A DNA stretch of 12,028 bases from an uncultured Acetatifactor sp. (GCA_910588225.1 CAJUQT010000020.1:1-12028), one strand, 5' to 3'. Positions 1 through 7,883 are shown, counted from the stretch's first letter. The notes: generated from the sequence alone by a model not told the origin. Translations and numbers: made by a program.

Positions 1-49
1 TTTTCATAACGTTTTGTGCCTGAGCGAAGCGAAAGGAATGGATATAACT

Positions 50-1246
50 ATGAAAGTATTAGTGATTAATTGCGGGAGCTCTTCCCTGAAATTTCAGTTG
101 ATTGATTCCGAGTCAGAGCAATGTCTTGCCAAAGGACTTTGCGAGAGAATCGGGATAGAAGGAAGCATGATTACCTATACACCGGAAGGGGGAGAGAAGG
201 AGAAAACGATTACCCCCATGCCAGACCATACCGAGGCTATCCGTCTGGTGCTGGAGGCGCTGACCAATCCGAAGACCGGCGTGGTCAGGAGTCTGGAGGA
301 AATCGGTGCCGTGGGACATCGTGTGGTACATGGTGGAGAAAAGTTTGCAGAGTCTGTGATAATCGATGAAAAAGTCATGGCTGCGGTGGAAGAATGCAAT
401 GAGCTTGCGCCTTTGCACAATCCGGCCAATCTGATTGGTATCAATGCCTGCAGGAAGCTGATGCCAGCCACGCCCATGGTAGGCGTATTTGATACTGCTT
501 TTCATCAGACCATGCCGGAAGAAGCTTATATGTACGGACTTCCCTATGAGTATTATCAGAGATATAAAATCAGAAGATATGGTTTCCACGGGACAAGCCA
601 TTCCTATGTCTCGGCAAGAGCGGCAGAGGTGTTGGGAAAACCTTATGAAGATTTGAAGATTATTGTGTGTCATCTGGGCAATGGAGCCAGCGTTTCCGCT
701 GTAAAGAATGGAAAATGTGCGGATACATCCATGGGTCTGACCCCTCTGGAAGGCTTGATTATGGGAACCCGTTCCGGTGATATTGATCCTGCAATCATTG
801 AATTTCTTGCCCATAAGGAAGGAAAAAGTATAGATGAGATTATGACAGTGCTGAATAAAAAATCAGGTGTGTTGGGACTTTCCGACAATCTTTCTTCTGA
901 TTTCCGTGATCTTGAAGATGGATATCACAAAGGAGACGAAAATGCAGTCCGTACCATGAAAACCTTCAGCTATCATGTGGCAAAATATATCGGTGCGTAT
1001 ACGGCGGCGATGAACGGCGTGGATGTCATCTGTTTTACTGCGGGAGTGGGAGAAAATGCGCCTCTGGTGCGGAATTTTGTGTGCGAATATCTGGGATATC
1101 TGGGTGTGGAGCTTGACCAGGAGGCCAACCGGAAGAGAGGAGAAGACATTGTAATTACCGTTCCCGGCTGCAGAACCACAGTTATGGTGATTCCCACAAA
1201 TGAGGAACTGGCCATTGCAAGGGAAACAGTGCGTCTTGTGGGATAG
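50..1246 (+). CDS. ackA: Acetate kinase
   Basis: AckA catalyses reversible phosphoryl transfer between acetyl phosphate and ADP, giving acetate and ATP, the last step of the cytoplasmic Pta-AckA fermentation pathway. The protein starts MKVLVINCGSSSLKF (signature 1, with N7) and carries the second signature around GLIMGTRSGDIDP. Residues at family active-site positions are present: R91 in HRVVHGG, D148 in VFDTAFH, H180 in GFHGTSH, R241 in GTRSGD and E385 in TNEELAI. The 398-residue length is typical and the protein looks intact. ATG 50 is chosen because the family N-terminus begins there and AAAGGA at 32-37 lies 12 bases upstream. The frame is open to a TTG at 14 and also has ATG 38, but those would add a non-family leader. 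A pta gene would usually lie just upstream, outside the window. Transcription should end at the hairpin at 1321-1368. Confidence 0.97.
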   Translation: MKVLVINCGSSSLKFQLIDSESEQCLAKGLCERIGIEGSMITYTPEGGEKEKTITPMPDHTEAIRLVLEALTNPKTGVVRSLEEIGAVGHRVVHGGEKFAESVIIDEKVMAAVEECNELAPLHNPANLIGINACRKLMPATPMVGVFDTAFHQTMPEEAYMYGLPYEYYQRYKIRRYGFHGTSHSYVSARAAEVLGKPYEDLKIIVCHLGNGASVSAVKNGKCADTSMGLTPLEGLIMGTRSGDIDPAIIEFLAHKEGKSIDEIMTVLNKKSGVLGLSDNLSSDFRDLEDGYHKGDENAVRTMKTFSYHVAKYIGAYTAAMNGVDVICFTAGVGENAPLVRNFVCEYLGYLGVELDQEANRKRGEDIVITVPGCRTTVMVIPTNEELAIARETVRLVG

Positions 1247-1320
1247 AGAGCACAGGAAATTGTTGAAAGCGGAATTGCTGCAGACAAAGAGATTCTGCAT
1301 AACATAGAGTTTGTGTAATG

Positions 1321-1368
1321 ACAATAGAAAGTTCGCAATGCGTTCTTTCTATTGTTTTTCAGTTTTTT
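1321..1368 (+). terminator. Intrinsic terminator after ackA
   Basis: The arms ACAATAGAAAG (1321-1331) and CTTTCTATTGT (1345-1355) are perfectly complementary over 11 bp. The 13-base loop can itself form a small CGC/GCG stem. The 3' arm runs into TTTT and, after a short break, TTTTTT ending at 1368. This is a classic Rho-independent terminator and it isolates ackA from the peptidase gene downstream. Confidence 0.9.
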
Positions 1369-1517
1369 ACAGAATGATACAGTTTTGATGTAGCTTTGAA
1401 ACAATTTTGGAGTAAAGTCGTCAGAAGAAGAGAGAAAGAAGAAGCAGGGACGGCCGGGATGACAGTCTTCTGCGGAAGTAAGGAACAAAAAGCGGAAAGG
1501 TAAAGGACGACAGGAGA
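1369..1517 (+). other. Leader region of the C39-like peptidase gene
   Basis: This spacer between the ackA terminator and the next start codon must hold that gene's promoter if the terminator is efficient. TTGATG (1385-1390) and TTGAAA (1396-1401) could serve as -35 boxes, but I see no convincing -10 at a normal spacing, so no promoter is assigned. The second half (about 1420-1517) is strongly purine-rich. AAAGGA at 1502-1507 is the probable ribosome binding site, 10 bases before ATG 1518. A nearer AGGAG at 1512-1516 is only one base from the start codon and is too close to work alone. Confidence 0.4.
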
Positions 1518-2582
1518 ATGGAGAGAAGAGACAACAGAAACGGTGTACCATACAGGGGAAACAGGCCGGGGGGGAAGAAAAAAGATACTTCCCTGACGAT
1601 CATAGGTGTGCTTCTGTTATTAAATATGATATTTATGCTGATGCTGGAGATGCAGGTTAAGAATATCAACAGCGCTTTAAAGCAGGTGCTGAACAGGCTG
1701 GCGGTGAGCCAGATGGCGGGAAACGAAGGAGAAATCCAGAAAGAGGCAGGAAATACGGTTTCCAATTCCGAATACTTTTCTCAGCCGGAAGAATCTGCTC
1801 AGAAACCGGCGGTAGATTACGTAAGTCTGTGCGGTCTGCCGGAGGTGGAGAAGCCCATGAAAAGAACTGAAAAACAGGTGCTGGAACGGCTGAATGCACT
1901 GGCGGCGGATGACGAGACCATTGCGGGCATCTATGAGAACAGGTATTCCTATCCGGAAGATATGCTGGAGGCGCTGGCCAACAATCCGGAAATGGCTGAT
2001 TTTGTGAGCAATTATCTGACGGAAGATGGAGGAATACAGAGAGGTGTTCAGCAGCCTCAGCTGACAGAGCTGGAAAAGGGGCAGGACTATCCGCTCTTTC
2101 TGCAGTGGGATCCCAGATGGGGATATGCGGAATATGGCGACAACAGCAATGTGGGGTTGTCAGGCTGCGGTCCCACCTGCCTGTCTATGGTTCTTTATTA
2201 TCTCCTGGGAAACGAAGAACTCACCCCGGATAAAATAGCAGAGTACAGTATGGAGAATGGGTTCTATATGGCAGGAACCGGGACGGCATGGGCCCTGCTG
2301 GAAGATGTGGCGATACAGTATGGCGTCAATGTGACGCAGCCGTCTGCTTCCGAAAAGAATATGAAAGCAGCTCTGGACAGAGGTGATATCATCATCTGTT
2401 CCATGGGCCCGGGGGATTTTACGGCAGGAGGGCATTTCATTGTGATATATGGATATGATTCTGAGGGCTTTTGCGTCAACGACTCTAATTGTGTGGCCAG
2501 AAGCCGGGAAAAGTGGACCTATGACAGGATTAAGAAGCAGATAAAGCATATCTGGGTTTATGAGAAAGAAGGAGCTGTTTGA
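1518..2582 (+). CDS. Membrane-anchored C39-like cysteine peptidase (Peptidase_C39_2 type)
   Basis: This is a predicted cysteine peptidase of 354 residues held at the cytoplasmic membrane with its catalytic domain outside. Residues 1-22 are basic (R/K/N-rich). A single hydrophobic segment (about 25-43) then acts as an uncleaved signal anchor. A polar, probably partly helical stalk runs to about residue 185. The catalytic domain occupies about 188-350, with C217 in SGCGPTC, H306 in GGHFIVI and N321/D322 in CVNDSN as the likely catalytic set. GCGPT followed by GGHF is the hallmark of the Peptidase_C39_2 family. Unlike C39 domains of bacteriocin exporters, no ABC transporter or double-glycine substrate lies nearby, so its role may be cell-wall or surface protein processing, which is inference. 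The substrate is unknown. The gene stands alone between the ackA terminator and the promoter of the next operon. Confidence 0.85.
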   Translation: MERRDNRNGVPYRGNRPGGKKKDTSLTIIGVLLLLNMIFMLMLEMQVKNINSALKQVLNRLAVSQMAGNEGEIQKEAGNTVSNSEYFSQPEESAQKPAVDYVSLCGLPEVEKPMKRTEKQVLERLNALAADDETIAGIYENRYSYPEDMLEALANNPEMADFVSNYLTEDGGIQRGVQQPQLTELEKGQDYPLFLQWDPRWGYAEYGDNSNVGLSGCGPTCLSMVLYYLLGNEELTPDKIAEYSMENGFYMAGTGTAWALLEDVAIQYGVNVTQPSASEKNMKAALDRGDIIICSMGPGDFTAGGHFIVIYGYDSEGFCVNDSNCVARSREKWTYDRIKKQIKHIWVYEKEGAV

Positions 2583-2629
2583 GCTGTTATAAGCAGTGCG
2601 CCATGATATGACGACAGTACATTTGAGAC

Positions 2630-2658
2630 TTGACGAATATATTCGTTTTTGCTACAAT
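2630..2658 (+). promoter_or_regulatory. Housekeeping-sigma promoter with extended -10
   Basis: TTGACG (2630-2635) and TACAAT (2653-2658) are separated by exactly 17 bases, and a TG dinucleotide at 2650-2651 gives an extended -10 (TGCTACAAT). Each hexamer has one mismatch to consensus. Initiation is expected near 2664-2667, only about 15 bases before ATG 2681. It should drive the TerB-domain gene, the ATPase and probably the topoisomerase subunit. I see no terminator between the upstream peptidase gene and this promoter, so read-through is possible. Confidence 0.8.
2633..2646. promoter_or_regulatory. Perfect 14-bp palindrome, candidate operator
   Basis: ACGAATATATTCGT is its own reverse complement across all 14 bases. 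It covers the last three bases of the -35 box and 11 of the 17 spacer bases. A dimeric repressor bound here would block RNA polymerase. The spacing between half-sites differs from the Gram-positive LexA box (CGAAC, four bases, GTTCG), so no regulator is assigned. That the site is an operator is inferred from symmetry and position only. Confidence 0.5.
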
Positions 2659-2680
2659 GGAACAGATGTTTGGAACATAA

Positions 2681-4489
2681 ATGCGGGAACAGCAAGTCAG
2701 AAGAAGGGCGCCGGGGATCATGTCAGGGAGCACGGGAAATCAATACGATAAGGAGTATGAGGCGTTTCAGCTTTTTGAACAGATACAGGATGAGAAGAAA
2801 GAGGTTTTGTTGTCTGCGGAGTATGCTGCTGCGCCGGAAAAAGCGATTCTGAGTGAAGATATTTACTGTGAGATAGAATATGATTTCACTCCTGTCCGGG
2901 GAGAGAATGCCGGCATGCAGCCGCAGGTATCTTACCCGATACCGGGACCGGAGAGGATGGAAGAGCGGCCGAAGGACGAGATTCGGGAGCTGTTTAATCG
3001 TATGCGCCATATTGCGTGGGAGAACCGGTATCTGAATTTCGGCAGCCGCAGATTTTTTGACAGGAAAATGCAGCAGGAAAATGCAGGAATCTTCTATCGG
3101 CAGGGAATGATGATGAAGGATTTTGCGGATGAATATGAGAAGAAGGTCCCATATTCTTCTTATTTTTCCGATTATCAGATGATGGGATATGAGCAGCTCA
3201 GGACCTATTTTACCTGGAGAACTCAGATTCGAAAGGGAAATATCACGCATCTGTCCTTGTCTTATGCGTTTGTATATCTGTATGAATTGCTCAATAATAT
3301 TGGTGTGGACAATCCGCAGGAAGGTCTGGAGAGACTGATGCTGTTTTGGGATGCGTACAGGGTCTATGATGAGTCAGTGGACAAGTATGTGGTAAAGTGG
3401 CTGAAGGATTATCACATCTACTACAGCCTGGAACAGTCATTTCAGGATTTTGTGAAAGAGAACGGCCTTGCTGCGTATTATCCGAATCTGTCGGATTCTG
3501 ATGATCAGTTTGCTCTGTTTTGTTCTGTCTCAAAGTATGACATAAAGAATTCAGCTTTTTATTTTCATAGGGAGGATTTGATTCAGAGATGTTTTTGCTC
3601 TGTGCTGGAGTATCTGCGGGAAGCTTTTTCGGAAAAAGGGAAATCTTTTGATGACCTTGTGTTCTGCCCGGTTAGAAAAATGGCTGTGTGGACACCGTTT
3701 CAGGACGCGTTGTTTTACCCGTCCCGGAAGCAGGCTGACAGAAAGGTGGTGCTGTCACGGCGGGAAATTTATATATGCAGCGAGAATCAATGGAGATTCA
3801 GCGCGGTGATTACGGCCGAGAGCGGAAAGCGGCTGGTGGGCTATGTGATGAAGGAGATGGAAGTTCTGCTGCGTAACCTGACGAAGTACAGACATAAGCT
3901 TTCGGCAAAGCGCAATATGCTCAGCGATGTGATGGCGGACGAGCTGGAGAAAGCAGGAATTTTTACGGAAAAGCTGGTTGAGGATGCGGTGAAGACATTT
4001 TACAGGGAGGAGACCAGGACTGTTGTCAGGGTGAATCCCGGCCGCCTGGAGCAGATCCGTCAGGAAGCGCTGGTAATCCAGGAGAAGCTGATTGTGCCGG
4101 ATGACACAGATCGGACTGCGTCAGGGAGGGAAGACAGAGAGGGAGAAGCGGCAGGGAGCGCAGATAAAGAGGGAGAAAAAGCGGCAATTCCGGTTGTGTC
4201 GGAAAGTGGAACGGAGGAAGAACGGCAAGATAAAGCTGAAGTTTCCGATATTTGGGCGGAGCTGAGAGAGAAGATGACAGATATTGAGCTGGAAGCTCTG
4301 ACTCTGACAGTGACAGGAGAGGGAGAAATAAAGAAACTGGCCGATGAACACGGAATCATGCTTGAGGTTTTGATAGACGGAATCAATGAAAAGGCAATGG
4401 ACTGCACAGGGGACAGTATTCTGGACGACGAAGCGGCAGTTTATGATGACTATGCGGAGCAAGTGAAGGAAATGGTGGGATTGAGATGA
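2681..4489 (+). CDS. TerB-N/TerB-C domain protein
   Basis: This 602-residue cytoplasmic protein shows no signal peptide or membrane segment. A TerB-N-type domain (resembling PF13208) spans about 100-310; recognisable stretches are FYRQGMMMKDFADEY (138-152), QLRTYFTWR (172-180) and SYAFVYLYELLNNIGV (194-209). A middle region (about 310-450) has no motif I recognise. The C-terminus (about 450-600) resembles TerB-C (PF15615), ending INEKAMDCTGDSILDD (568-583) and DYAEQVKEMV, and is interrupted by an acidic, low-complexity linker at about 475-520. These domains were named from comparative genomics of tellurite-resistance (Ter) stress and defence systems; their biochemistry is poorly known. The gene overlaps the ATPase gene by 4 bases (ATGA), indicating coupled translation. 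Start choice is uncertain: ATG 2681 has only a weak GGA six bases upstream, while in-frame ATG 2720 has AAGAAGG (2701-2707) and would give 589 residues. Confidence 0.85.
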   Translation: MREQQVRRRAPGIMSGSTGNQYDKEYEAFQLFEQIQDEKKEVLLSAEYAAAPEKAILSEDIYCEIEYDFTPVRGENAGMQPQVSYPIPGPERMEERPKDEIRELFNRMRHIAWENRYLNFGSRRFFDRKMQQENAGIFYRQGMMMKDFADEYEKKVPYSSYFSDYQMMGYEQLRTYFTWRTQIRKGNITHLSLSYAFVYLYELLNNIGVDNPQEGLERLMLFWDAYRVYDESVDKYVVKWLKDYHIYYSLEQSFQDFVKENGLAAYYPNLSDSDDQFALFCSVSKYDIKNSAFYFHREDLIQRCFCSVLEYLREAFSEKGKSFDDLVFCPVRKMAVWTPFQDALFYPSRKQADRKVVLSRREIYICSENQWRFSAVITAESGKRLVGYVMKEMEVLLRNLTKYRHKLSAKRNMLSDVMADELEKAGIFTEKLVEDAVKTFYREETRTVVRVNPGRLEQIRQEALVIQEKLIVPDDTDRTASGREDREGEAAGSADKEGEKAAIPVVSESGTEEERQDKAEVSDIWAELREKMTDIELEALTLTVTGEGEIKKLADEHGIMLEVLIDGINEKAMDCTGDSILDDEAAVYDDYAEQVKEMVGLR

Positions 4490-5802
4490 CCGGAAAGGTA
4501 CCTGCAAGAATTGCGAATATTCTGATAAACGCTCTGAAGGGCGGTGTGGTGCCCCGCGCAGGGCTGGAATATATCACGGTGGGACGAACACAGGAGATTT
4601 CGGCGATACTTAGAGACATTGAGATGATCGAGGAGGGTGGCGCTTCCTTCCGGTTTATTGTGGGCAAATATGGCAGCGGGAAAAGCTTTCTGCTTCAGAC
4701 AATCCGGAATTATGCCACGGCGAAGGGATTTGCAGTGGTGGATGCGGATTTATCTCCGGAACGTCGTTTTGCCGGCACAAAGGGGCAGGGGCTTGCCACA
4801 TACAAGGAACTGATGAAGAACCTTTCCACCAAATCAAAACCGGACGGAGGTGCGCTGCCGCTGGTATTGGAGAAATGGATTTCCGGCATTCAGACTTCCG
4901 TGCGGACGCGGGGATTTGAAGAAGGAGAAGTTTTTGACGAGCAGGTGGAAAAGGAAATCTATGAAGTGGCATCTTCTCTGGAAGGGATGGTAAATGGATT
5001 CGAATTTGCCAAAGCGGTGGTGCTCTACTGGAAGGCATACAGAGCGGATGACGCCGCGTTGAAATCCAACGTACTCCGGTGGTTCCGGGGAGAATATCCT
5101 ACCCGGAGAGAGGCAAAGGAAGACCTGGGAATTCATTTCATTGTGACGGACGAGACCTGGTATGATTTTCTGAAGCTGTTTGCGGCATTTCTGGTGGGAG
5201 CGGGATATAAAGGAATGCTGGTTATTATTGACGAGCTTGTGAACATTTTCAAGATTCCCAATTCCATTACCAGGGCCAATAATTATGAGAAAATACTGAC
5301 TATGTATAATGATGTTCTGCAGGGGAAGGCCAGGCATATCGGCTTCCTCATGGGAGGAACTCCCCAGTGCATTGAGGATAAATATAAAGGCGTATTCAGC
5401 TATGAGGCGCTGCGTTCCAGGCTGGCGGAGGGACATTTTGCCGGGGAAGGGCTTCGGGATTTATCGGCTCCTATTATCCGCCTGCAGATGCTCACACAGG
5501 AGGAGATGTACATTCTTGTGGAGAAATTGCTGAATATTCATGCGGGATTATACCACTATACTCCGGCTATGACCCAGGAAGAGCTTGTTTATTTCCTGAC
5601 GGTGGAGTACAATCGGGTGGGTGCGGAGAGCCATATAACCCCCCGGGAAATTATTCGTGACTTTATAGAACTGATTAACATTCTGCAGCAGAACCCTGAG
5701 AAAAAAGCAGCGGAGGTTTTGGGAGACAACAGCTTCGAGATGGCCCGGGGAGGGATTTCGGAAGAGGAAATCCATGATGAATTCCGGGAATTTGAGATAT
5801 AG
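4486..5802 (+). CDS. BrxC/BrxD-like P-loop ATPase
   Basis: This is a 438-residue cytoplasmic ATP-binding protein. Walker A is GKYGSGKS (60-67) and Walker B is LVIIDE, ending at D249-E250. A conserved GGTPQ stretch (about residues 288-292) follows, in the region of a sensor motif, then an Arg-rich LRSRLAE. Overall it fits the PF10923 family (formerly DUF2791), the ATPase group that includes BrxC/BrxD proteins of BREX phage-defence systems. The N-terminus, with a VGRTQEI box before Walker A, is typical. No other BREX genes (methylase, PglZ phosphatase, Lon-like protease) lie in the window, so it should not be labelled a BREX component. Translational coupling to the TerB-domain gene argues that the two proteins work together, perhaps as a DNA-remodelling or sensing ATPase with its partner, which is inference. 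The topoisomerase gene starts 23 bases after its stop. Confidence 0.85.
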   Translation: MTGKVPARIANILINALKGGVVPRAGLEYITVGRTQEISAILRDIEMIEEGGASFRFIVGKYGSGKSFLLQTIRNYATAKGFAVVDADLSPERRFAGTKGQGLATYKELMKNLSTKSKPDGGALPLVLEKWISGIQTSVRTRGFEEGEVFDEQVEKEIYEVASSLEGMVNGFEFAKAVVLYWKAYRADDAALKSNVLRWFRGEYPTRREAKEDLGIHFIVTDETWYDFLKLFAAFLVGAGYKGMLVIIDELVNIFKIPNSITRANNYEKILTMYNDVLQGKARHIGFLMGGTPQCIEDKYKGVFSYEALRSRLAEGHFAGEGLRDLSAPIIRLQMLTQEEMYILVEKLLNIHAGLYHYTPAMTQEELVYFLTVEYNRVGAESHITPREIIRDFIELINILQQNPEKKAAEVLGDNSFEMARGGISEEEIHDEFREFEI

Positions 5803-5825
5803 AAAAATAAGGAGTGTTTTACCAA

Positions 5826-7748
5826 ATGGGAAATACAGGCAATTATGATGCTTCCAGCATAACGGTGCTGGAGGGACTTGAGGCAGTGCGGAAACGTCCT
5901 GGTATGTATATCGGAAGTGTTTCCACGAAAGGACTCAACCATCTGATCTATGAGATAGTGGATAATTCCGTGGATGAACATCTGGCGGGATTTTGCGATA
6001 CCATCCGCGTCATTCTGGAGGCGGACGGGTCCGCCACTGTTGTCGACAATGGAAGAGGCATTCCCGTGGGAATGCATGAAAAGGGAATCAGCGCGGAGAG
6101 ACTGGTATTTACCACCCTCCATGCGGGGGGGAAATTTGACAATTCTGTTTACAAGACCAGCGGGGGACTTCACGGAGTAGGTTCTTCGGTGGTCAACGCG
6201 TTATCTACCCGGCTGACTGTAACAGTCAAAACCGGCGGATTTATTTATGAGGACAAATATGAGAGGGGAAATCCGGTGATTGCCCTTGAGGGCGGTCTGC
6301 TTCCGGTCATCGGCAAGACCAGAGAGACAGGAACCACCATTAATTTTCTTCCGGATGATACCATTTTTGACAAGACAAGATTCAAGGAGGACGATGTGAA
6401 AAGCCGCCTTCATGAAACGGCCTATCTGAATCCTGATTTGACCATTATTTTCGAAGACAGACGCCGGGAAGTGCCGGAGACAGTTACTTTCCATGAACCG
6501 GACGGTATTACAGGGTTTGTGAAGGATATGAATAAGTCTCAGGATCCGGTACATGATGTGATATACTTCAAAGGGGAGAGCGAAGGCATTTCCGTAGAAG
6601 TTGCATTGCAGTACATTAACGAATTTCATGAAAATGTATTGGGCTTCTGTAATAATATCTATAATTCGGAGGGCGGAACCCACCTGACCGGTTTCAAGAC
6701 CATGTTCACCAATGTCATCAATACCTATGCCAGACAGCTGGGCGTTTTAAAGGAAAAGGATGCTAATTTTACCGGGGCGGATGTGCGCAACGGCATGACT
6801 GCAGTGGTGTCCATCAAGCATCCGGATCCCAGATTTGAGGGACAGACGAAGACAAAGCTGGACAATCAGGATGCGGCGAAAGTGGTGTCAAAGGTGACAG
6901 GGGAGGAGATTGTTCATTTCTTTGACCGGAATCTTGAGACGCTGAAAAATGTGATTTCCTGTGCGGAAAAGGCGGCAAAAATCCGGAAAACGGAAGAACG
7001 GGCCCGCACCAATATGCTGACAAAGCAGAAGTTTTCCTTTGATTCCAATGGAAAGCTTGCCAACTGTGAGTCGAAAGACCCTTCCAAATGTGAGATTTTT
7101 ATCGTGGAGGGAGATTCCGCAGGCGGCAGTGCGAAGACGGCGAGGAACAGGATGTTCCAGGCTATCCTTCCCATTCGGGGCAAGATTCTGAATGTGGAGA
7201 AGGCCAGTATCGACAAGGTGCTGGCCAACGCGGAGATTAAGACCATGATCAATGCCTTTGGCTGCGGATTCTCGGAAGGCTATGGCAATGATTTTGACAT
7301 ATCAAAGCTGCGCTATGATAAGATTATCATCATGGCAGATGCGGATGTGGATGGAGCACATATTTCCACCTTGCTGTTGACTTTGTTTTACCGTTTTATG
7401 CCGGAGCTGATTTTTGAAGGACATGTCTACATTGCCATGCCGCCTCTTTACAAGGCTTTTGGGGCAAAGGGAGCGGAGCAGTACCTTTATGATGACAAGG
7501 CGCTGGAGCGATACCGCAAGACTCATAAAGGACCGTTTACTTTGCAGAGATACAAAGGGTTGGGTGAAATGGATGCGGAGCAGCTCTGGGAGACCACTTT
7601 AAATCCGGAGACGAGACGGATGAAGCTGGTGGAAATCGAGGATGCGAGAATGGCTTCTGAAGTGACGGAGCTGCTTATGGGCACAGAGGTTCCGCCCAGA
7701 AAGACCTTCATTTACAATCACGCCGCGGACGCGGAGCTGGATGTGTGA
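5826..7748 (+). CDS. Type IIA topoisomerase B subunit (GyrB/ParE family)
   Basis: This is the ATPase and TOPRIM subunit of a DNA gyrase or topoisomerase IV, which passes one DNA duplex through another using ATP. The 640-residue length is normal. The GHKL ATPase has E43 and N47 in YEIVDNS, D74 in VVDNGRGIP and a glycine-rich lid GGLHGVGSS (about 113-121). The transducer QTK loop keeps Q340 and K342. TOPRIM has E428 in VEGDSAGGSAK and DADVDG with D505, D507 and D509. The C-terminus has LQRYKGLGEMDAEQLW. ATG 5826 is chosen because AAGGAG (5809-5814) lies 11 bases upstream; a GTG at 5814 overlaps that site. Oddities: KTKLDN where GyrB usually has KTKLGN, and NGKLANC in place of PGKLADC. No A subunit follows. 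I cannot decide between GyrB and ParE, so no symbol is given; a lineage-specific paralogue is plausible. It is probably cotranscribed with the two genes upstream. Confidence 0.93.
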   Translation: MGNTGNYDASSITVLEGLEAVRKRPGMYIGSVSTKGLNHLIYEIVDNSVDEHLAGFCDTIRVILEADGSATVVDNGRGIPVGMHEKGISAERLVFTTLHAGGKFDNSVYKTSGGLHGVGSSVVNALSTRLTVTVKTGGFIYEDKYERGNPVIALEGGLLPVIGKTRETGTTINFLPDDTIFDKTRFKEDDVKSRLHETAYLNPDLTIIFEDRRREVPETVTFHEPDGITGFVKDMNKSQDPVHDVIYFKGESEGISVEVALQYINEFHENVLGFCNNIYNSEGGTHLTGFKTMFTNVINTYARQLGVLKEKDANFTGADVRNGMTAVVSIKHPDPRFEGQTKTKLDNQDAAKVVSKVTGEEIVHFFDRNLETLKNVISCAEKAAKIRKTEERARTNMLTKQKFSFDSNGKLANCESKDPSKCEIFIVEGDSAGGSAKTARNRMFQAILPIRGKILNVEKASIDKVLANAEIKTMINAFGCGFSEGYGNDFDISKLRYDKIIIMADADVDGAHISTLLLTLFYRFMPELIFEGHVYIAMPPLYKAFGAKGAEQYLYDDKALERYRKTHKGPFTLQRYKGLGEMDAEQLWETTLNPETRRMKLVEIEDARMASEVTELLMGTEVPPRKTFIYNHAADAELDV

Positions 7749-7854
7749 CAGCTCAGTGGTTTGGCTGGCTGTTGTTTACGGCAAGCAACAGTCAGTACCC
7801 TGTCTGAACTGTTACTACGGCAAAGCTGCGGATAGCAAGTTGAAAAAGTTTTTC
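7749..7854 (+). other. Spacer after the topoisomerase gene with imperfect repeat and hairpin
   Basis: No gene is seen here. CTGTTG (7769-7774) and CAACAG (7786-7791) can form a hairpin, but no T-run follows, so it is not a canonical terminator. Two related 18-base stretches, at 7769-7786 and 7809-7826, share CTGTT and TACGGCAA and match over most of their length, suggesting an old local duplication. How transcription from the upstream operon stops is unclear. Confidence 0.4.
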
Positions 7855-7883
7855 TTGACATTTCCGGAGAAACTCAGTATGAT
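7855..7883 (+). promoter_or_regulatory. Strong promoter for the pheST T-box leader
   Basis: TTGACA (7855-7860, perfect consensus) and TATGAT (7878-7883, one mismatch) are separated by 17 bases. The expected start near 7890 lies about 20 bases before the base of T-box stem I. The -35 is preceded by an A/T-rich stretch that may act as an UP-like element. Confidence 0.85.

Noticed and set aside
113..814. 233-codon open frame on the minus strand inside ackA
   Set aside because: It is fully antisense to a convincing ackA gene, has no recognisable domain, and arises from the codon bias of the plus-strand gene.
2633..2646. LexA (SOS) box
   Set aside because: The half-sites resemble CGAA/TTCG, but the total length is 12 instead of the 14 bases of the Gram-positive LexA box, and the C/G next to the centre is replaced by T/A.
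4486..5802. Member of a complete BREX system
   Set aside because: Only the PF10923-like ATPase is present; no PglX methylase, PglZ, BrxA/B or Lon-like protease gene is found in the window.
4834..6173. Long minus-strand open frames across the ATPase and topoisomerase genes
   Set aside because: They lie opposite well-conserved coding sequence and their translations show no family features.
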